Source: Axinella damicornis
Taxonomy: Eukaryota; Porifera; Demospongiae; Axinellida; Axinellidae
Assembly: GCA_963931865.1 (NCBI GenBank)
Contig: OZ007508.1
Coordinates: forward strand, 7,106,956-7,170,955
DNA length: 64,000 nucleotides
Reading direction: 5' to 3'
The first letter of the stretch is position 1. Every line of letters begins with the position of its first letter. The position numbers were made by a program, and so were the translations under genes. Below, piece by piece: positions 48,640 through 60,325 of this stretch. The notes under the pieces were generated by a model that had not been told where the DNA came from, made no database searches, and worked only from the letters and a program-made list of their open reading frames with translations.

Positions 48640-48845
48640 ATAGGTCATGTGATGAATACTTTACAGGAAGGGGTCAGTCATGTGATAAATATTTACGTAT
48701 ATACATACTGTACAGGACACATCATGTCATGAGCATACGTATTCTACAGGACAGCTAGGTCATGTGATGGGTACTTTACAGGACAGGTCATGTGATGATC
48801 ATATGTGTTCTACGTACAGGACGGGTCATGTGATGAGTACTTACT
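48640..48845. repeat. Minisatellite running into gene F's first visible exon
   Basis: About six units of 30-45 bp built on TACAGGACAGGTCATGTGATG. Each unit contains a TACAG that looks like a splice acceptor. The last unit lies inside the open frame of gene F. Confidence 0.8.
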
Positions 48846-50973
48846 GCTCATAGAGAAAAGGGATTCCTGTGAGAAGGAGAGTGAAGACATTGTGGGGTCT
48901 GAAAAGACTACAAACTGCATTCCAGTCGATATTGACCCATACCTGTGCGATGGTGTATTGTATATACCCAAACCAGTGGTGGACAAAGACACAGCAACCC
49001 TCCAAACAGACTCCTCCCTTGATTCCGCCTATGGGAGTCAGAAGGTTCACAGATCACTTCCTGTAAGTAGCATCTCGAGCTACATGAGTTCAAGAGGACA
49101 CCAGACTTCAGATGATTCCAGTACCAGTGAAGCATCCGTGTTCTCACCCATGACTTCTAGCATCAAGGTTCCTACAGATGGTGCTGACGATTCTCATACT
49201 CTGACTCGACCCGATCCAGCAGATGCCCCCACCAGGTCTACAGATATGGGAGCTCTGTCAGAAATACCCGAAAATGGTGTCACGTTAGCACAGGATCACC
49301 ACAATCACACATCTGAACTGCCACCAGTGAACCATGAGCCTTTCTGGCACACTCCTGCAGCTGCTAACCCACTGGAGAGAGGTAAGCAACCTGGCCGAAA
49401 ACACGACACTTCAGAAATACCACGCCATCAATCCTATTCTGGGCGCAAGGCGAGTTACATTATCAAGAAGGTGAACAAAGCTCTTTCAGAACCTGCCCCG
49501 GTAAGTGTGATCTTGTCCAGGTATTACTATATTGTGTACAGGATTTGCAGAGTTTGTAACTGGATTAAATTTCTTTTCCACTCATGCAGAGTGATATTGT
49601 GAGTAGTGAGAGTCTACATGAGCTGAAGGAACTGCAACTTCAAGAGCAAACTCCAAGGTATGGACTTGGCAAATTCTTCAAAAATGTGCATTTGTAGTTT
49701 TCCTAGAGTCCAATCTCTGTGGTACATAAGTATACCGTATGGCTGGAAAATATGGCGGGAATTAAATTTGATGGATTGGCTCTAAAAGGCTGTGAATTGC
49801 ATTTGGTGGATTAAAATTTGGTGGATTTCAAAATTTGCAGAGTGAGAATGACGTGGCCGCGGAGTGCTCGGTGGTTTTCATGAGATCTTGTGTCAGCAGT
49901 CTGCAATGGAGTCCGAGTTTGCGGCACATGGAGAGCTGTGTTCGAGGTACCACGTCTACAAAAACCTCTGGGGTGCGATTGTAGGAGAGGAACTGCCGTG
50001 GGAGTGGTACGCAGTAGCAGTGATGCGAAGGAGCACCATCGTCGGCCATGAACCCAGGAAGATACTGCTGCTTGCTCGCTATTTCTGGCCGATCAGCTGC
50101 TTGCTCGCTATTTCTGGCAGATCAGAGACAGAGGTACTATAGAGCTTTTGCACGAGAGCTAGCGAGAGCGTCCCTATGAGACCCCACCCACATCATGTCA
50201 TGACAAAATATTGGCGGAATTTAATTTGGCAGTGCGTTCATAATCCACCAAACCGCCAAATTAAATTCCCCGCCAAATTTTCCGGCCATACGGTAGGTTA
50301 TATCCCTGCCCAGCGGGATATAAGACCTGTTATATCCCGCAGAAAAGGTCAGTGCTTGAGTGGAGCCGAGGAAGTATAGTTACGTATGAGTAATAGGACA
50401 TAGCTGAAAATAATGTTTGACTTCTTTCAGGTACAGACTGTGCTATCTAACCTCGTTCCCAGTCCCACGCCCAGCTTTTCGTCGCTTGCAGTACGTACTG
50501 CAAGCGACGAAAAGCTGGGCGTGGGACTGGGAACGAGGCTATTTGCTATCCATTGCTACTTATGAAGGTCTTATAGCCTATAAATCACTTTTTAGGTAAT
50601 TTATAGGCTATAAGACCTGGGTGAGTCCATGCAGTCCAGTCCAGTGAATAATATAAAGACGCCCAACATCAGGGCACAGCATTACTGTACAGAATCATAT
50701 CATAGGAACCACAGATTTTAGACACAGACAGACACAACCAGCTGCTTAACCGTACGTACTTGCACACGTGTGATATCATTTCGTGGGATGTGGCGTATTA
50801 TGATTCTATGGGATGCTCTCCACTTGCAGTGGCAACCCTGAGGGCAGCAGTAGCCTTCCTTCAACAGCACTGACAGGTCAGTATAGTTCTATGGGAGGAG
50901 CACACTTCTTAGCAGGGAACATACATTGAGAGTATTGATACTGGTATTCCTCACTATATATACCCGAATAAAA

Positions 50974-51053
<80 letters not shown>

Positions 51054-51444
51054 ACGAGCTCTAATAAAGTCCCCTCCCCCCTCCCCCACACATACCACTA
51101 TTCAACACAAGTTGCCCATCCACTGAGAATGAATTTCTCCCTGTCATTTCATTGCAGAGGAGCAAATCAAGTCAAAAGTGAGAGAGCACTGCATCGAGTT
51201 CGTGCAATTCACAAACTGGAAGACTCTGCTACCAAGTTTGGAAGCTCAGAACCTCCTGGATGATGACAGTATCCACTACCTGCTGAACCCTGACAAGAGC
51301 CATCGTGACAAGGGACTCTATTACCTTTTACAAGTTCTGCCCTCCAAAGGGCATGATGCGTACACCAGATTTTACTGCTGCATAGCAGAGGAAGTAGAAC
51401 ACAGCGGACATTCGTCTCTAGTAAATATATTACAAAGAACATGA
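48805..51444 (+). CDS. Gene F: CARD adaptor, four exons visible
   Basis: Exons about 48805-49500, 49590-49657, 50830-50876 and 51158-51444, phases 0, 2 and 1, about 365 residues. The 5' boundary is uncertain: the frame opens in a minisatellite and no ATG suits, so the exon probably starts at one of the TACAG acceptors (phase 0) or at CTCATAG (phase 1), with coding sequence upstream. The first exon is acidic then Ser-rich with DSAYGS at 73-78 of this reading, and ends in a basic stretch (GRKASYIIKKVNKALSEP). No coiled coil is obvious. The last exon is a CARD: KVREHCIEFVQFTNW, LEAQNLLDD, and LQVLPSKGHDAYTRFYCCI. AATAAA lies at 51526, 82 bp past the stop. Intron 2 carries two transposons. Function as adaptor is inferred from the domain. 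Confidence 0.65.
49733..50295 (+). mobile_element. TIR element carrying a HIRAN-like fragment, in gene F's intron
   Basis: Ends TACCGTATGGCTGGAAAA and TTTTCCGGCCATACGGTA are inverted repeats continuing about 38 bp with GGCGGGAATTAAATTTG. Between them, on the + strand, 49864-50142 encodes YHVYKNLWGAIVGEELP, then YAVAVMRRSTIVGHEPRKIL. That pattern resembles the HIRAN-like module common in sponge and cnidarian repeat proteins, in which an REPxNxxD block normally stands before YAVAV; here it is deleted. It is probably a captured, degraded gene piece. Confidence 0.65.
50448..50541. mobile_element. 94-bp near-perfect palindrome of the TAGCCTCG family
   Basis: Arms of about 45 bp meet at GTACGTAC. 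Ends read TAACCTCGTTCCCAGTCCC and its complement. Flanks TGTGCTATC and TTTGCTATC form a 9-bp duplication with one mismatch. It sits within intron 2 of gene F. Confidence 0.88.
50975..51052. repeat. (GT)n then long G tract in gene F's last intron
   Basis: GT repeats pass through GGTGGGTGG into about 36 G, some 105 bp before the CARD exon acceptor. Confidence 0.95.
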
Positions 51445-54413
51445 TGGCTGAGCAAACAGCAATCTGAGCTACAATTATAAACTACCCATTCTCCATTTTT
51501 ACTTCCTGTTCATAATCATGCATACAATAAAATTTAAACTCAGGAGTTCATGCATAGCACTATTGGAAGTAAATATGTCTGCGAAAGATAATTCAAGGAA
51601 TGGATTTTTATGCCAAGGATTGGACAATATCATATGAAGAGACAGGTGCATGAGCATGAACGAGCATGCATGACATTCTGTATGAACCTTTCAGAGTGTC
51701 ATTCCCAGCCAATATAAATAAGCTAGGATAAAGTCTTAATAACAAGTGAGTCTTTAAAAGACTTGATGTGTCTCGGCACGACTTGGTATCAGCTAGAATC
51801 ATGCAGAGGACATGGCAGCTGCTTAACCCTTTATTATGACTTCAAAACCTGTTAGCTATGAGACTTTCAGCTTAAGTGAGCGTCAATATCCTTGGAGGTT
51901 CTGTGCATGTGAGCAAGGGGTTGGTCAGGAATGTTCACCCAAAGGGTGAAAGCAGTATGGTCGTGTCTGGGCTTGATGTTTAGTCAACACCTTGGCCAAT
52001 TCTTTCAGCACTTATCTATAGACTAGCTAGCTAGAGCTGAGTGAGCTTTAGTATGCACTTGGGATGGCTGCAGCACACTGGATGGGTGAGTATTCATTGT
52101 CCTGAATTAAGTATTAGAGCTACGTAGCAGCGGTCTTGGTAAGAGGATTCATGAGCAGCCATGCAAACCCATAATCATTTTTGACGATCTACTTGCAGGC
52201 TATAAATACGTTTGACACCCTATTAAGAGTGTAGAGCATGCAGCACTTGCGCGGGCGCATTGCGAAAAGCGACGTACGTACGTACGTACGCACGTACGTA
52301 CGTACCACGTACGTACCTACGCATCCAGCACTGTGTCTCGGCACTTCGGTGCCGACTCTGCACTGTTAAGGCATGGTTACATTGTATTTTGAATTAAATT
52401 TCGGTCGTCTTCATCACACGATATCTCAGCACATGAAAATGGCACAGACTTTCAGTCTGCACTGAAGTGAAGCTCCACCCTTGTGAAATAATATGGCTTC
52501 ATAGTTGACCACGCCCACTAATCACGTGGTGCTCAATACGCGCTGACAAAGCGGTTATCTCGGGTATTTCTCACACAAATACGGAGATGCCTTAAGGCAC
52601 CTAGGAGCTTCAAACTCCCCATCGAGGCTTAGCAAGATGTCATCTTCAAGATTTTATTTTGGGAAACTTGAAACAAAGTTACATTTCTTCAGAACTGACA
52701 AAAGAAGCCTTTTCAAGGGTGTTGTGAAGGTGCTTTTCAGCTGCCTTAAACGCTACAGTAGACTACAGCAGATTTCCCAAAATAAAATCGTTGAATACAC
52801 ATAGGTACCTACCTCCAGAACACCAAAAGAGACTCCAGCAACAGCTACAAGAGCTCCGTGTCGGCCTTCACCGTCGTCATCTCTACCCTCGCTCCGCGAT
52901 TTTCACAGTCCTAGCACAAGATTCAAAAGCGGATGGAGGCTACTTTGTTTTGCCCCGAACTACCCATCTACTATGCGTACAAAGAAGCGGTCACATCCTC
53001 GCAGTTTCATCTGTAGATGACACAAACAAACGCTGGACTAAGCTAACTCACATCGCAACCGCGAGGTAGCTTCCGTGTATCAATTACACTTTTCCGTAAT
53101 CTCTCCGGATTTGACCAATTCATTCAGCCATACCTTACTATACGTGAGGAGACAAAAACGTAACTAGTGAGCTGCGTACGTGTGCATGCATGTTCGGGGT
53201 CTGGGAACAAGACTTGAAGAATCTAATATTAGCTACTTGATGCAATTCAAAGTATAGATACCATAATTATCTCTTTACCAACCAATGACTGCAAAAGCTG
53301 TCATGAGCTCCCATAAGCCCATAAGAATTTATATGGGGAATTTAATACTAGGCGTTATACTTTAATACAGGGTTTTGCTTCCCTAAGCTGTTTCTTATGG
53401 TTGGTAAAGAGTTAATATAGTATTTCTAGTATCCGCCTAATTATAACATCTGTGACCCCAGTAGGGTCACGTGTACATCAACCCCCCCATGGCATGGGAA
53501 TGAGGATTTTGTACATGTACGCATGCGCATTCTTCTTGATTAGGAGCCTATACTTACTGCTTCATTTTTTATGAACATAGTCTCGCTCCCATACCTTCCC
53601 TAGCCTGGTGGCAGGGGCCTGGGAATGAGGCATGCATACTGCATGCTGGATAGATTTCACTTCCCATGCAAACTGCTTGTCCATCCATTGCAAGGATTTC
53701 AAACATTGTCACTGTCCCAAAATAACTGTGTCAGTGTCAGAATGAATAGCACAGTGTGAACCCTATCGATAGCTCCTACAAACCAAGCTCACGATATCGA
53801 TGCTGCAACTATCATGAAGGCTGTGGCCATCATCAGTAGCCTGGAGCAGCAAGTCAGAGCTATGTGCAGGGAAGGGGGGGGGGGGGATCACTAGCCTAGA
53901 GGTAGCTACATGTACATGCTGGGAACGGAGCTCGAGGGAGCAACCCTGCTTCACAGTTAAATTAGGCTTGGCAGCTCTGTGTGAATGTTTTGTTGGTAGC
54001 TATGGACAGAAACTCAGATCTTGAAGCATACACCTCAGCTAAGCCAAAATGATTTTTCAAGTGATGAACATACCAACCACTTCTGGAACCTTAATGCAAC
54101 CAAGTTGCTGATGGACTGAGTGAGGATCTCTCTGTTGTTATTTTGAGTAGCTATGCAATGGCAATGGTTGAGGATGAAATGCAGATCACATTGGAATGAA
54201 ATCAGCACCATGACTTGTGAGAAGTGACTCTTCGCAGAAATCCCCAGAACAACTTTTGATGCTTGATGCAATATAGTATATTATCATCAATAATTTCAGT
54301 CAGTATTTAGCAAAACCACAATAAAAGATGATCACATAATGAGTTAAATGGTGACTATTTATACCCATATTATCCGCAGTCGTGTTTATACAAGTTCAAA
54401 GTGCAAAATAATG
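51445..54413. other. Intergenic, no convincing gene
   Basis: (CGTA)n repeats lie at 52273-52322. ATTTTATTTTGGGAAA at 52653 has its complement at 52771. An open frame of 92 codons follows at 52791, with no family I recognise. An eroded TAGTCTCG-type MITE may be present at 53579-53634. Confidence 0.45.
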
Positions 54414-55321
54414 TCATTCAGCACCACTTTGATGTTGATTTTGTCCTATGGAGTACACCTCTTCTTCCCAGCAGTGGGAAACCCTAATTTGGCAGTAGAC
54501 AAGTTTCTGTTCTTTGTCCTCCCTGAATCCGGACATGTGCTGAAAAACCTCCCGTGCCGTGATGATGAACATCCTCGTGTTTTGCACAGCCCTGCCTGCC
54601 CCTGCTCCAACGACAGCACCTACACCACCTGCACCAGCACCAACAGATGCCCCACCAGCAGCACCACCACCAACTGCCCCAACAATAGCACCTGCTACAG
54701 CACCCAATGGACCTAGAGCAAACCCTGCAACTCCACCAATGACTCCTCCCAAAGCTGCACCGCCTACCACACCTCCAGCACCACCCACTGCTCCACCAAC
54801 AGCTGCTCCTTTCTGTATAAACCATCCAGGGTACACATGAAACTCATATGAGGCTTGAGCTCGAACTTCAAGACACCTGCTCATTCTCCGTTCCCCCCTT
54901 TTCACCGCAACGTCTGTCTCCTCTGGAACAGGTATGTTGTCCAGGTGCCATTCCTCTCTTTGATGAGCAACATCCTTCTGTGTTGCCGTTATGCCAGCTC
55001 TGATATCTGTTGGGGGATTTGGTCTAGTGTGAACTTGGAGGTGTGTCTGATCAGTACGTGTGGCAGTTTCTTCACGGCACACTGCCCCTTTGCGAGGCAC
55101 AACATAATCTTGTTTTGTTTTGTTGGTGAATTTCATTGTGTGTACGGGTAGCGCTTCATGGCTTACATTTGAAGGCAAGGGCTCATAACTAAGCGTACTC
55201 CAGAAGCCACGAATATCATCACGGTCAACGGCACATCTTGAATACCCTCTGCTTCTGCTTTGTTGGGATGCAACAGTTTTTATAGCTGCTTCAATTTCAG
55301 GATACCTACCCTGTGAATTTC
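54414..55321 (-). CDS. Last exon of a glycine-zipper protein
   Basis: Read on the minus strand. The frame is open from a TTGTTACAG-type acceptor at 55322 (phase 1) to a TGA at 54414, 302 codons; the upstream exons were not found. It starts NSQGRYPEIEAAIKTVAS, then a mixed soluble region. About 120 residues before the end begins a 70-residue stretch of Gly and Ala with spaced small hydrophobics (VGGAVGGAGGVVGGAALGG and on, with a single FALGPLGAV break). Such glycine zippers form closely packed membrane helices. A soluble C-terminal tail follows with FIITAREVFQHM and SHCWEEEVYSIG. I do not know the family; a membrane-inserting protein is likely. The + strand frame in the same place (APTTAPTPPAPAP) is a mirror of the repeat. 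Confidence 0.6.
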
Positions 55322-55861
55322 CTGTAACAATCGAAGTGACAACATTGGAATAAATACTCAGTTAAAATAACCATATAGCGGTTACTCTGTTTTCAGTGAA
55401 CTCCCATGCACTGCAATTGCAAAGTAACCAGGTTACACTAGCAGAGAACCAATTACATTTCTGGTTAATGAGCCAAACAGTGGATACATTAGCCAACATC
55501 AGATGGATGCATAACTAACTGGGTGCGTAGCTGACAAGCACATGATTACTACATAGCTACTTCAGCTTGCAAACTAACCAGGTAACACTAGCAGATGATG
55601 CATACGGTATTACCTGACTGGTAAGTACCATGAAGAGAATGGACAAAAATGTCTACCATCCACCATTCCAAAGAGTCACTCCATCAAATTCCGTCATGCT
55701 TCATAAAGAACAAACCTTTAATTCCATAAAAGCAAGGCAGATGCTTGTCTACAGTGCATGGGAGTTCACTGAAACCAGAGTAACCACTCTATGGTGGTTT
55801 AGTATTTTTCCAGTGAACGATAGTTTTTATGATAAATACATCTAAGTTTGCATGCACTTGA

Positions 55862-56370
55862 TAATTACACTCCTGGTATAGAGAAAATTGTGCCGCGTAA
55901 TGTAAATAAATAAATAAATAACCTTACACTACCTTGCGAATGGCCTACAAAGAATCTGCCTACACCATCGTGATCGCTATCGTTCAGTGACCCAAGCGTA
56001 CAATTTTTGTGCTGAAACTCACCTTGGTGGTGGAGATACAAGCGCTTTTGTCTCGCCGTGGCCGCCATTGCTCAAGCGCTCTCTCCGACTTCCGGTGGCA
56101 GTACCGTTCTTAGGAAAGGCACACGAAGATTCTGACCACACAGCCGTGATCGCTCTCGTTCACTGACGCTTACATGCCAAAACTCACCGTGCTGGCTAAG
56201 TTGTGAGTACTGTCTTGTCTTCCTTTTGGTTGCCATTGCTCGCGATCGACTGAGCCACGTGGCATGTGCGTTAATTGGAACGAATTGCAATAATTAGCTT
56301 CGCTACGGCGAGGCAACCGCGGCGTTGAAACGGCTACCAGGAGTGCGGTTGCCCCTCGAATAACTACTAT
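55862..56370. repeat. Dispersed repeat, copy 2
   Basis: Second copy of the repeat at 23303, same orientation, with TTACACTCCTGGTA-like and GCTACCAGGAGTGCGGTTGCC ends. A (TAAA)n run at about 55904 is specific to this copy. Confidence 0.7.
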
Positions 56371-57913
56371 AATTATATCACTGCAAAATAGTACGTTTAC
56401 TTTAGCTATTAGCTCTGTCAGTTTAGTGAGTTGGTCACTGCATGCAATCATACAGTTGCAGCATTCTTGCAGTATCCAGTCAGCAGAGCGTCAACTGTAT
56501 CAGCCAATCATGCAGCGAACAGAATTCAAACTGTTCTGCAATTTGATTGGTTAATCCCATTGGCGCTGTTGTAACAGGATGTTGCAAAACGCTACAAAGC
56601 GCTGTACGTATACTGTACTCACAACTTGCAGAGATACCACAACTGTGTACCGGGATACATGTACAAGTGAAGTTTGATTGTTTTTCCCTTCCCTCATTGT
56701 ACATAGAACCCATTGCTGTGTGCCTTCCACACATAACTTGGACTGCTTGGCTGCATTCTATAATTACATCTGGTACCCATTCCTGATTAGCGTAACAAGC
56801 AAGCAATTACACTGTGATTCTGTATTCATTCCCAACTACATGTACATATTTTTGTTGCTTCCTTCTACGGCTACCACAAGTTCCGGTATAATTATGGCAA
56901 TCAGTTTACATGCTGAACACCACAATGCATACTACTGGCACTATGCTATAATGGTAAATCAGTTTGCAGCACAATGACAGCTTAATTGGCAGGAGGACAG
57001 TCTATCAGTGAAAGAAAGTAATCTGTAAACTCAGCTGGTCAGTTTGAAACAATGGATGGACATCAATTAATAAATGCTGTCTCGTTACAAGTCCAGAAAT
57101 CTCACCACATGTATCACCATGCAAGTCAATGTGGTAGCTGTGAAGGTTTCTGATAACGAATTCAGTACATTACCTCCTAGCCTCGTTCCCAGGACACACG
57201 TGGGCCTGAGCAAATTGCTTCCCAACTGAGCGTCACATAATTATTCTGGAAGGAATGAGTTTGACTTTGTGTGTACAACTAAAACTTTCTGTTGCATGCA
57301 TTCAATACATAGTTTCCATGGATTTGGTGACAGTATTTGCAATTATATATAGCACTGCCAGTTGTTTTCACTGTTTGGTATACTGCTCTGAGCTGCAAAC
57401 TACGTACCAACATATGGTTTCATGTGATCGTTATAGCTACTACACTGCATCCCTGGAGTCTGGAGTGCCGGAACAATTGGAATTGCTATACAAGCACTGG
57501 ACACATGACAAGGGTCTTTGTAAGGGAACAATGCCCTTTGCTGTGTAGCTATAGCACTTATCTCTTGTCTCTCTGGCAAGTTCAGTATCCGCCGTATTTC
57601 ATGTCTGTTGAGTTGACCTAGTTGGCTCTCAAAAGGGACTCTACTGTACTACTAGTGATATCATCTCAGTTTCATTTCCGGTGACAAATGGCATTCTTTT
57701 CTTGTAGTGGATCATTACAAAATGCTGTGCCATTTTACTTGTACGTGTATGTATTATCTATCACACGTTGATTTCATTCTCTCTCTCTCTCCATTCATCC
57801 TTGCCTGAGTATAAGGGATGAATTTTTCTGGCCAATGGAGATCTCTGGAGAAACCAGGTAGCATAATCTTACAGCTACGCAAGTTTACAATCACCTGCTT
57901 CGAAAGCCACTAC
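56371..57913. other. Intergenic, nothing firm
   Basis: A single TAGCCTCGTTCCCAGGAC end at 57178 has no partner. Open frames here show no domain. Confidence 0.45.
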
Positions 57914-57922
57914 ATGACTTGC

Positions 57923-57999
57923 TAGCCTCGTTCCCAGTCCCATGCCCAGCTTTTCGTCATGCACTTGCAGTACTTGGCGTGGGACTGGGAACGAGGCTA
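57923..57999. mobile_element. 77-bp palindromic MITE of the TAGCCTCG family
   Basis: Arms TAGCCTCGTTCCCAGTCCC and complement. ATGACTTGC flanks both sides exactly (57914-57922 and 58000-58008), a 9-bp target duplication. Confidence 0.9.
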
Positions 58000-58008
58000 A
58001 TGACTTGC

Positions 58009-60320
58009 AGTAAACAAATTAGTTGTATGCTCGAGTAGCTATGTATGCACTGCAAATTCAGAAGGGCTCCAGGTGGGGTTATCCTAGTTGCAGCTTCACT
58101 ACCAAACAATGTGCACATGAGCAGAGCAACTTGCTTGACCTCTCGAATTGCAGTAAAACAATTAAGTTAAGTCATGTAAGTACCAAAGTATTATTGGAAT
58201 GCGAGAAGCGCAGCTGCACTTGTGATTCATATAAATGCACAAACCATAGAAAAATACATGTAGCTAAGTGCAGCTTCCCTTCCAGTCCCGTACAGATGTA
58301 GCTTGGCCTAATTGTTTATACCTGTCTGCATGTCTGGGATGGGAGAGGTGACCTATAGCTAGTGGTCAAGCTTATTGTTTGGTATTCAAGCTGAAACTGA
58401 TATACACCAAACAGCTGGGTTAAAACGACTCCTTTGCTTTCTTTTGCTGTGTTAATATAATATTATAGCTATCATACATATCTGTAGTATCTGTATATAC
58501 TGTCTAAAACCAACATCGCCATGAGAGTCATGACTACTGAAGCTCGCTAGGCTCATTAATGCGTGTGTGTGACTAGAGCCCCACAGGATAAGTATCGATG
58601 CTTGCGCGATGATTGGAGTTGTCCTGTTTAAATACATTGAGTCCTTGTATAAGAAATATTTTGTAACCCACACACACCAGGTGTTACCCACATGTTTGCT
58701 CAAAGCATGAAAGCAAGCAGTGGAGGCCCTACAAGGCTAAGTGACTGTTTTCCAAGCCCATTCGAGGCTACTACGTATATAACCACCCAGTGCCAACTAA
58801 TCCTGACCAGCTAGTCCTGTCCCATGGATATTGCTATATATAAGTGACTTCAGAAGGTGAAAGTCTCATAACAACTATTAAGTAATAACTGGGTCCTATT
58901 CAATCATGTGTAAATGTGAACTTCACGCAGCCCAAGATGCAGAGGTCATCAATTTTTCACTGTGCAAATGAACACTTAACTGGCATCAATAAACTGAACC
59001 ATTCTGAGTGTAGCTACTCAAACCATTAAGGATGAATTATTTTTCACTGGAGGTCTCATTAGCCTATGGATGCATCAAACATACCGTATTTCTAGTTCTC
59101 TGTTTTCAGCCCCCAAACTTCATACACATGCCCTAGCCTCATACCCAGGCTAACACATGCCCATGTAGCCATCACATTTGTGATTGAAAACACACCCACC
59201 CATCAAGGAGCTTTCAATAGTCATGACTCTCAGCCAACTGCTGCTCGGCTAGACTGGGAAAGAAGCTCTACTGCAGCTGCCAGAAATGGAGGCCCTACAA
59301 GGCAAGAGTACTTGGCTTTTCAAGGCCAAGCCTATATACGTAGACACAGCCATGCTGCCTGCACCCTTCAGGTGCACCCACCCACCTCCCCCTGTCCAGC
59401 CCATTCTCAACCTTTATAAGTCCCAAGAACATTTGCCGGACGCGTGACCTAGGCCTTATACAAGATGAAAATGTCATGCCAGTTAGTTATAGATATACAT
59501 CCGGGAGAGTGCAAGCTCCTGCAACAAAATTAATGTGAAACGTGTCTACCTGTAGTCTAATTCACAAGCCTACAGAACTACAACTACATGAAACCATGAA
59601 CTGCATGCATGACCATTAAAGCTAAACGCATTGTACATGTAGCTATGTGAAATGGACTACAATGGAGAAGCAGAAATTCCTTTGTCCATCCCGTATCCGG
59701 TGCAGCATTCAGCTATATTCAGCTAAACTACAGGTGCAGAATAGTATTGCTAAACTTTCTGCAGGGGCACAGAGGGGCACAATCAGAGCAGCATTGACTA
59801 CATGTAAGATAATAATTGTTTGAGTATCAAGAGACAGGAATTAATTCTTTCTGGACCAACAGCCATTCCATAGCTATAATATCTAAGCATGATGTACTTC
59901 CTGCCAGTCTAGTAGCTTTCGCACAGATATAGCTATACGTGAAAGTGTAAATTTTACTGCAAGTTGTGAAATTAACACTGATTAATCTTCAGGCAACAAA
60001 ATTAATTGTTTAGTAATAATTGGCAATCGAACTTACCCATTTTCAACAGCTCTCAAATTTCATGCAGAAAGCCCGATACTTCGGAACAGTTTAATATCAC
60101 TCACAGCTAGTGACCTACAAGCGTGACTCAGCAAACAAACGGGGCTACCCCAGGGACTGTCCCTGCTTTCAAATGTTTTGACAAGTGACTGTTTATTATT
60201 ATTGTTGTACTGTCGTGAATGTTAGATCTTGTGCTATAGGCCTAGTACAATCGTAACCATGCATGCTGGAAACATAATTATGCATCAATTCATGCAGTTG
60301 TTGGTATTTAGTACCCAGGC
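58009..60320. other. Intergenic, nothing firm
   Basis: No ORF with family features. A TAGCCTCATACCCAGGC-like MITE end occurs near 59134. Confidence 0.45.
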
Positions 60321-60325
60321 ACTCA

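Noticed and set aside
50889..51126. Gly- and Pro-rich frames near gene F's last intron
   Set aside because: Produced by the GT and G tracts.
52791..53069. 92-codon frame bordered upstream by a small inverted repeat
   Set aside because: Possibly real, but no domain, start context or splice support; left unannotated.
54559..54840. Pro/Ala/Thr-rich frame on the + strand
   Set aside because: It is the antisense of the Gly/Ala zipper of the minus-strand exon; the minus frame is longer and has non-repeat sequence on both sides plus an acceptor.
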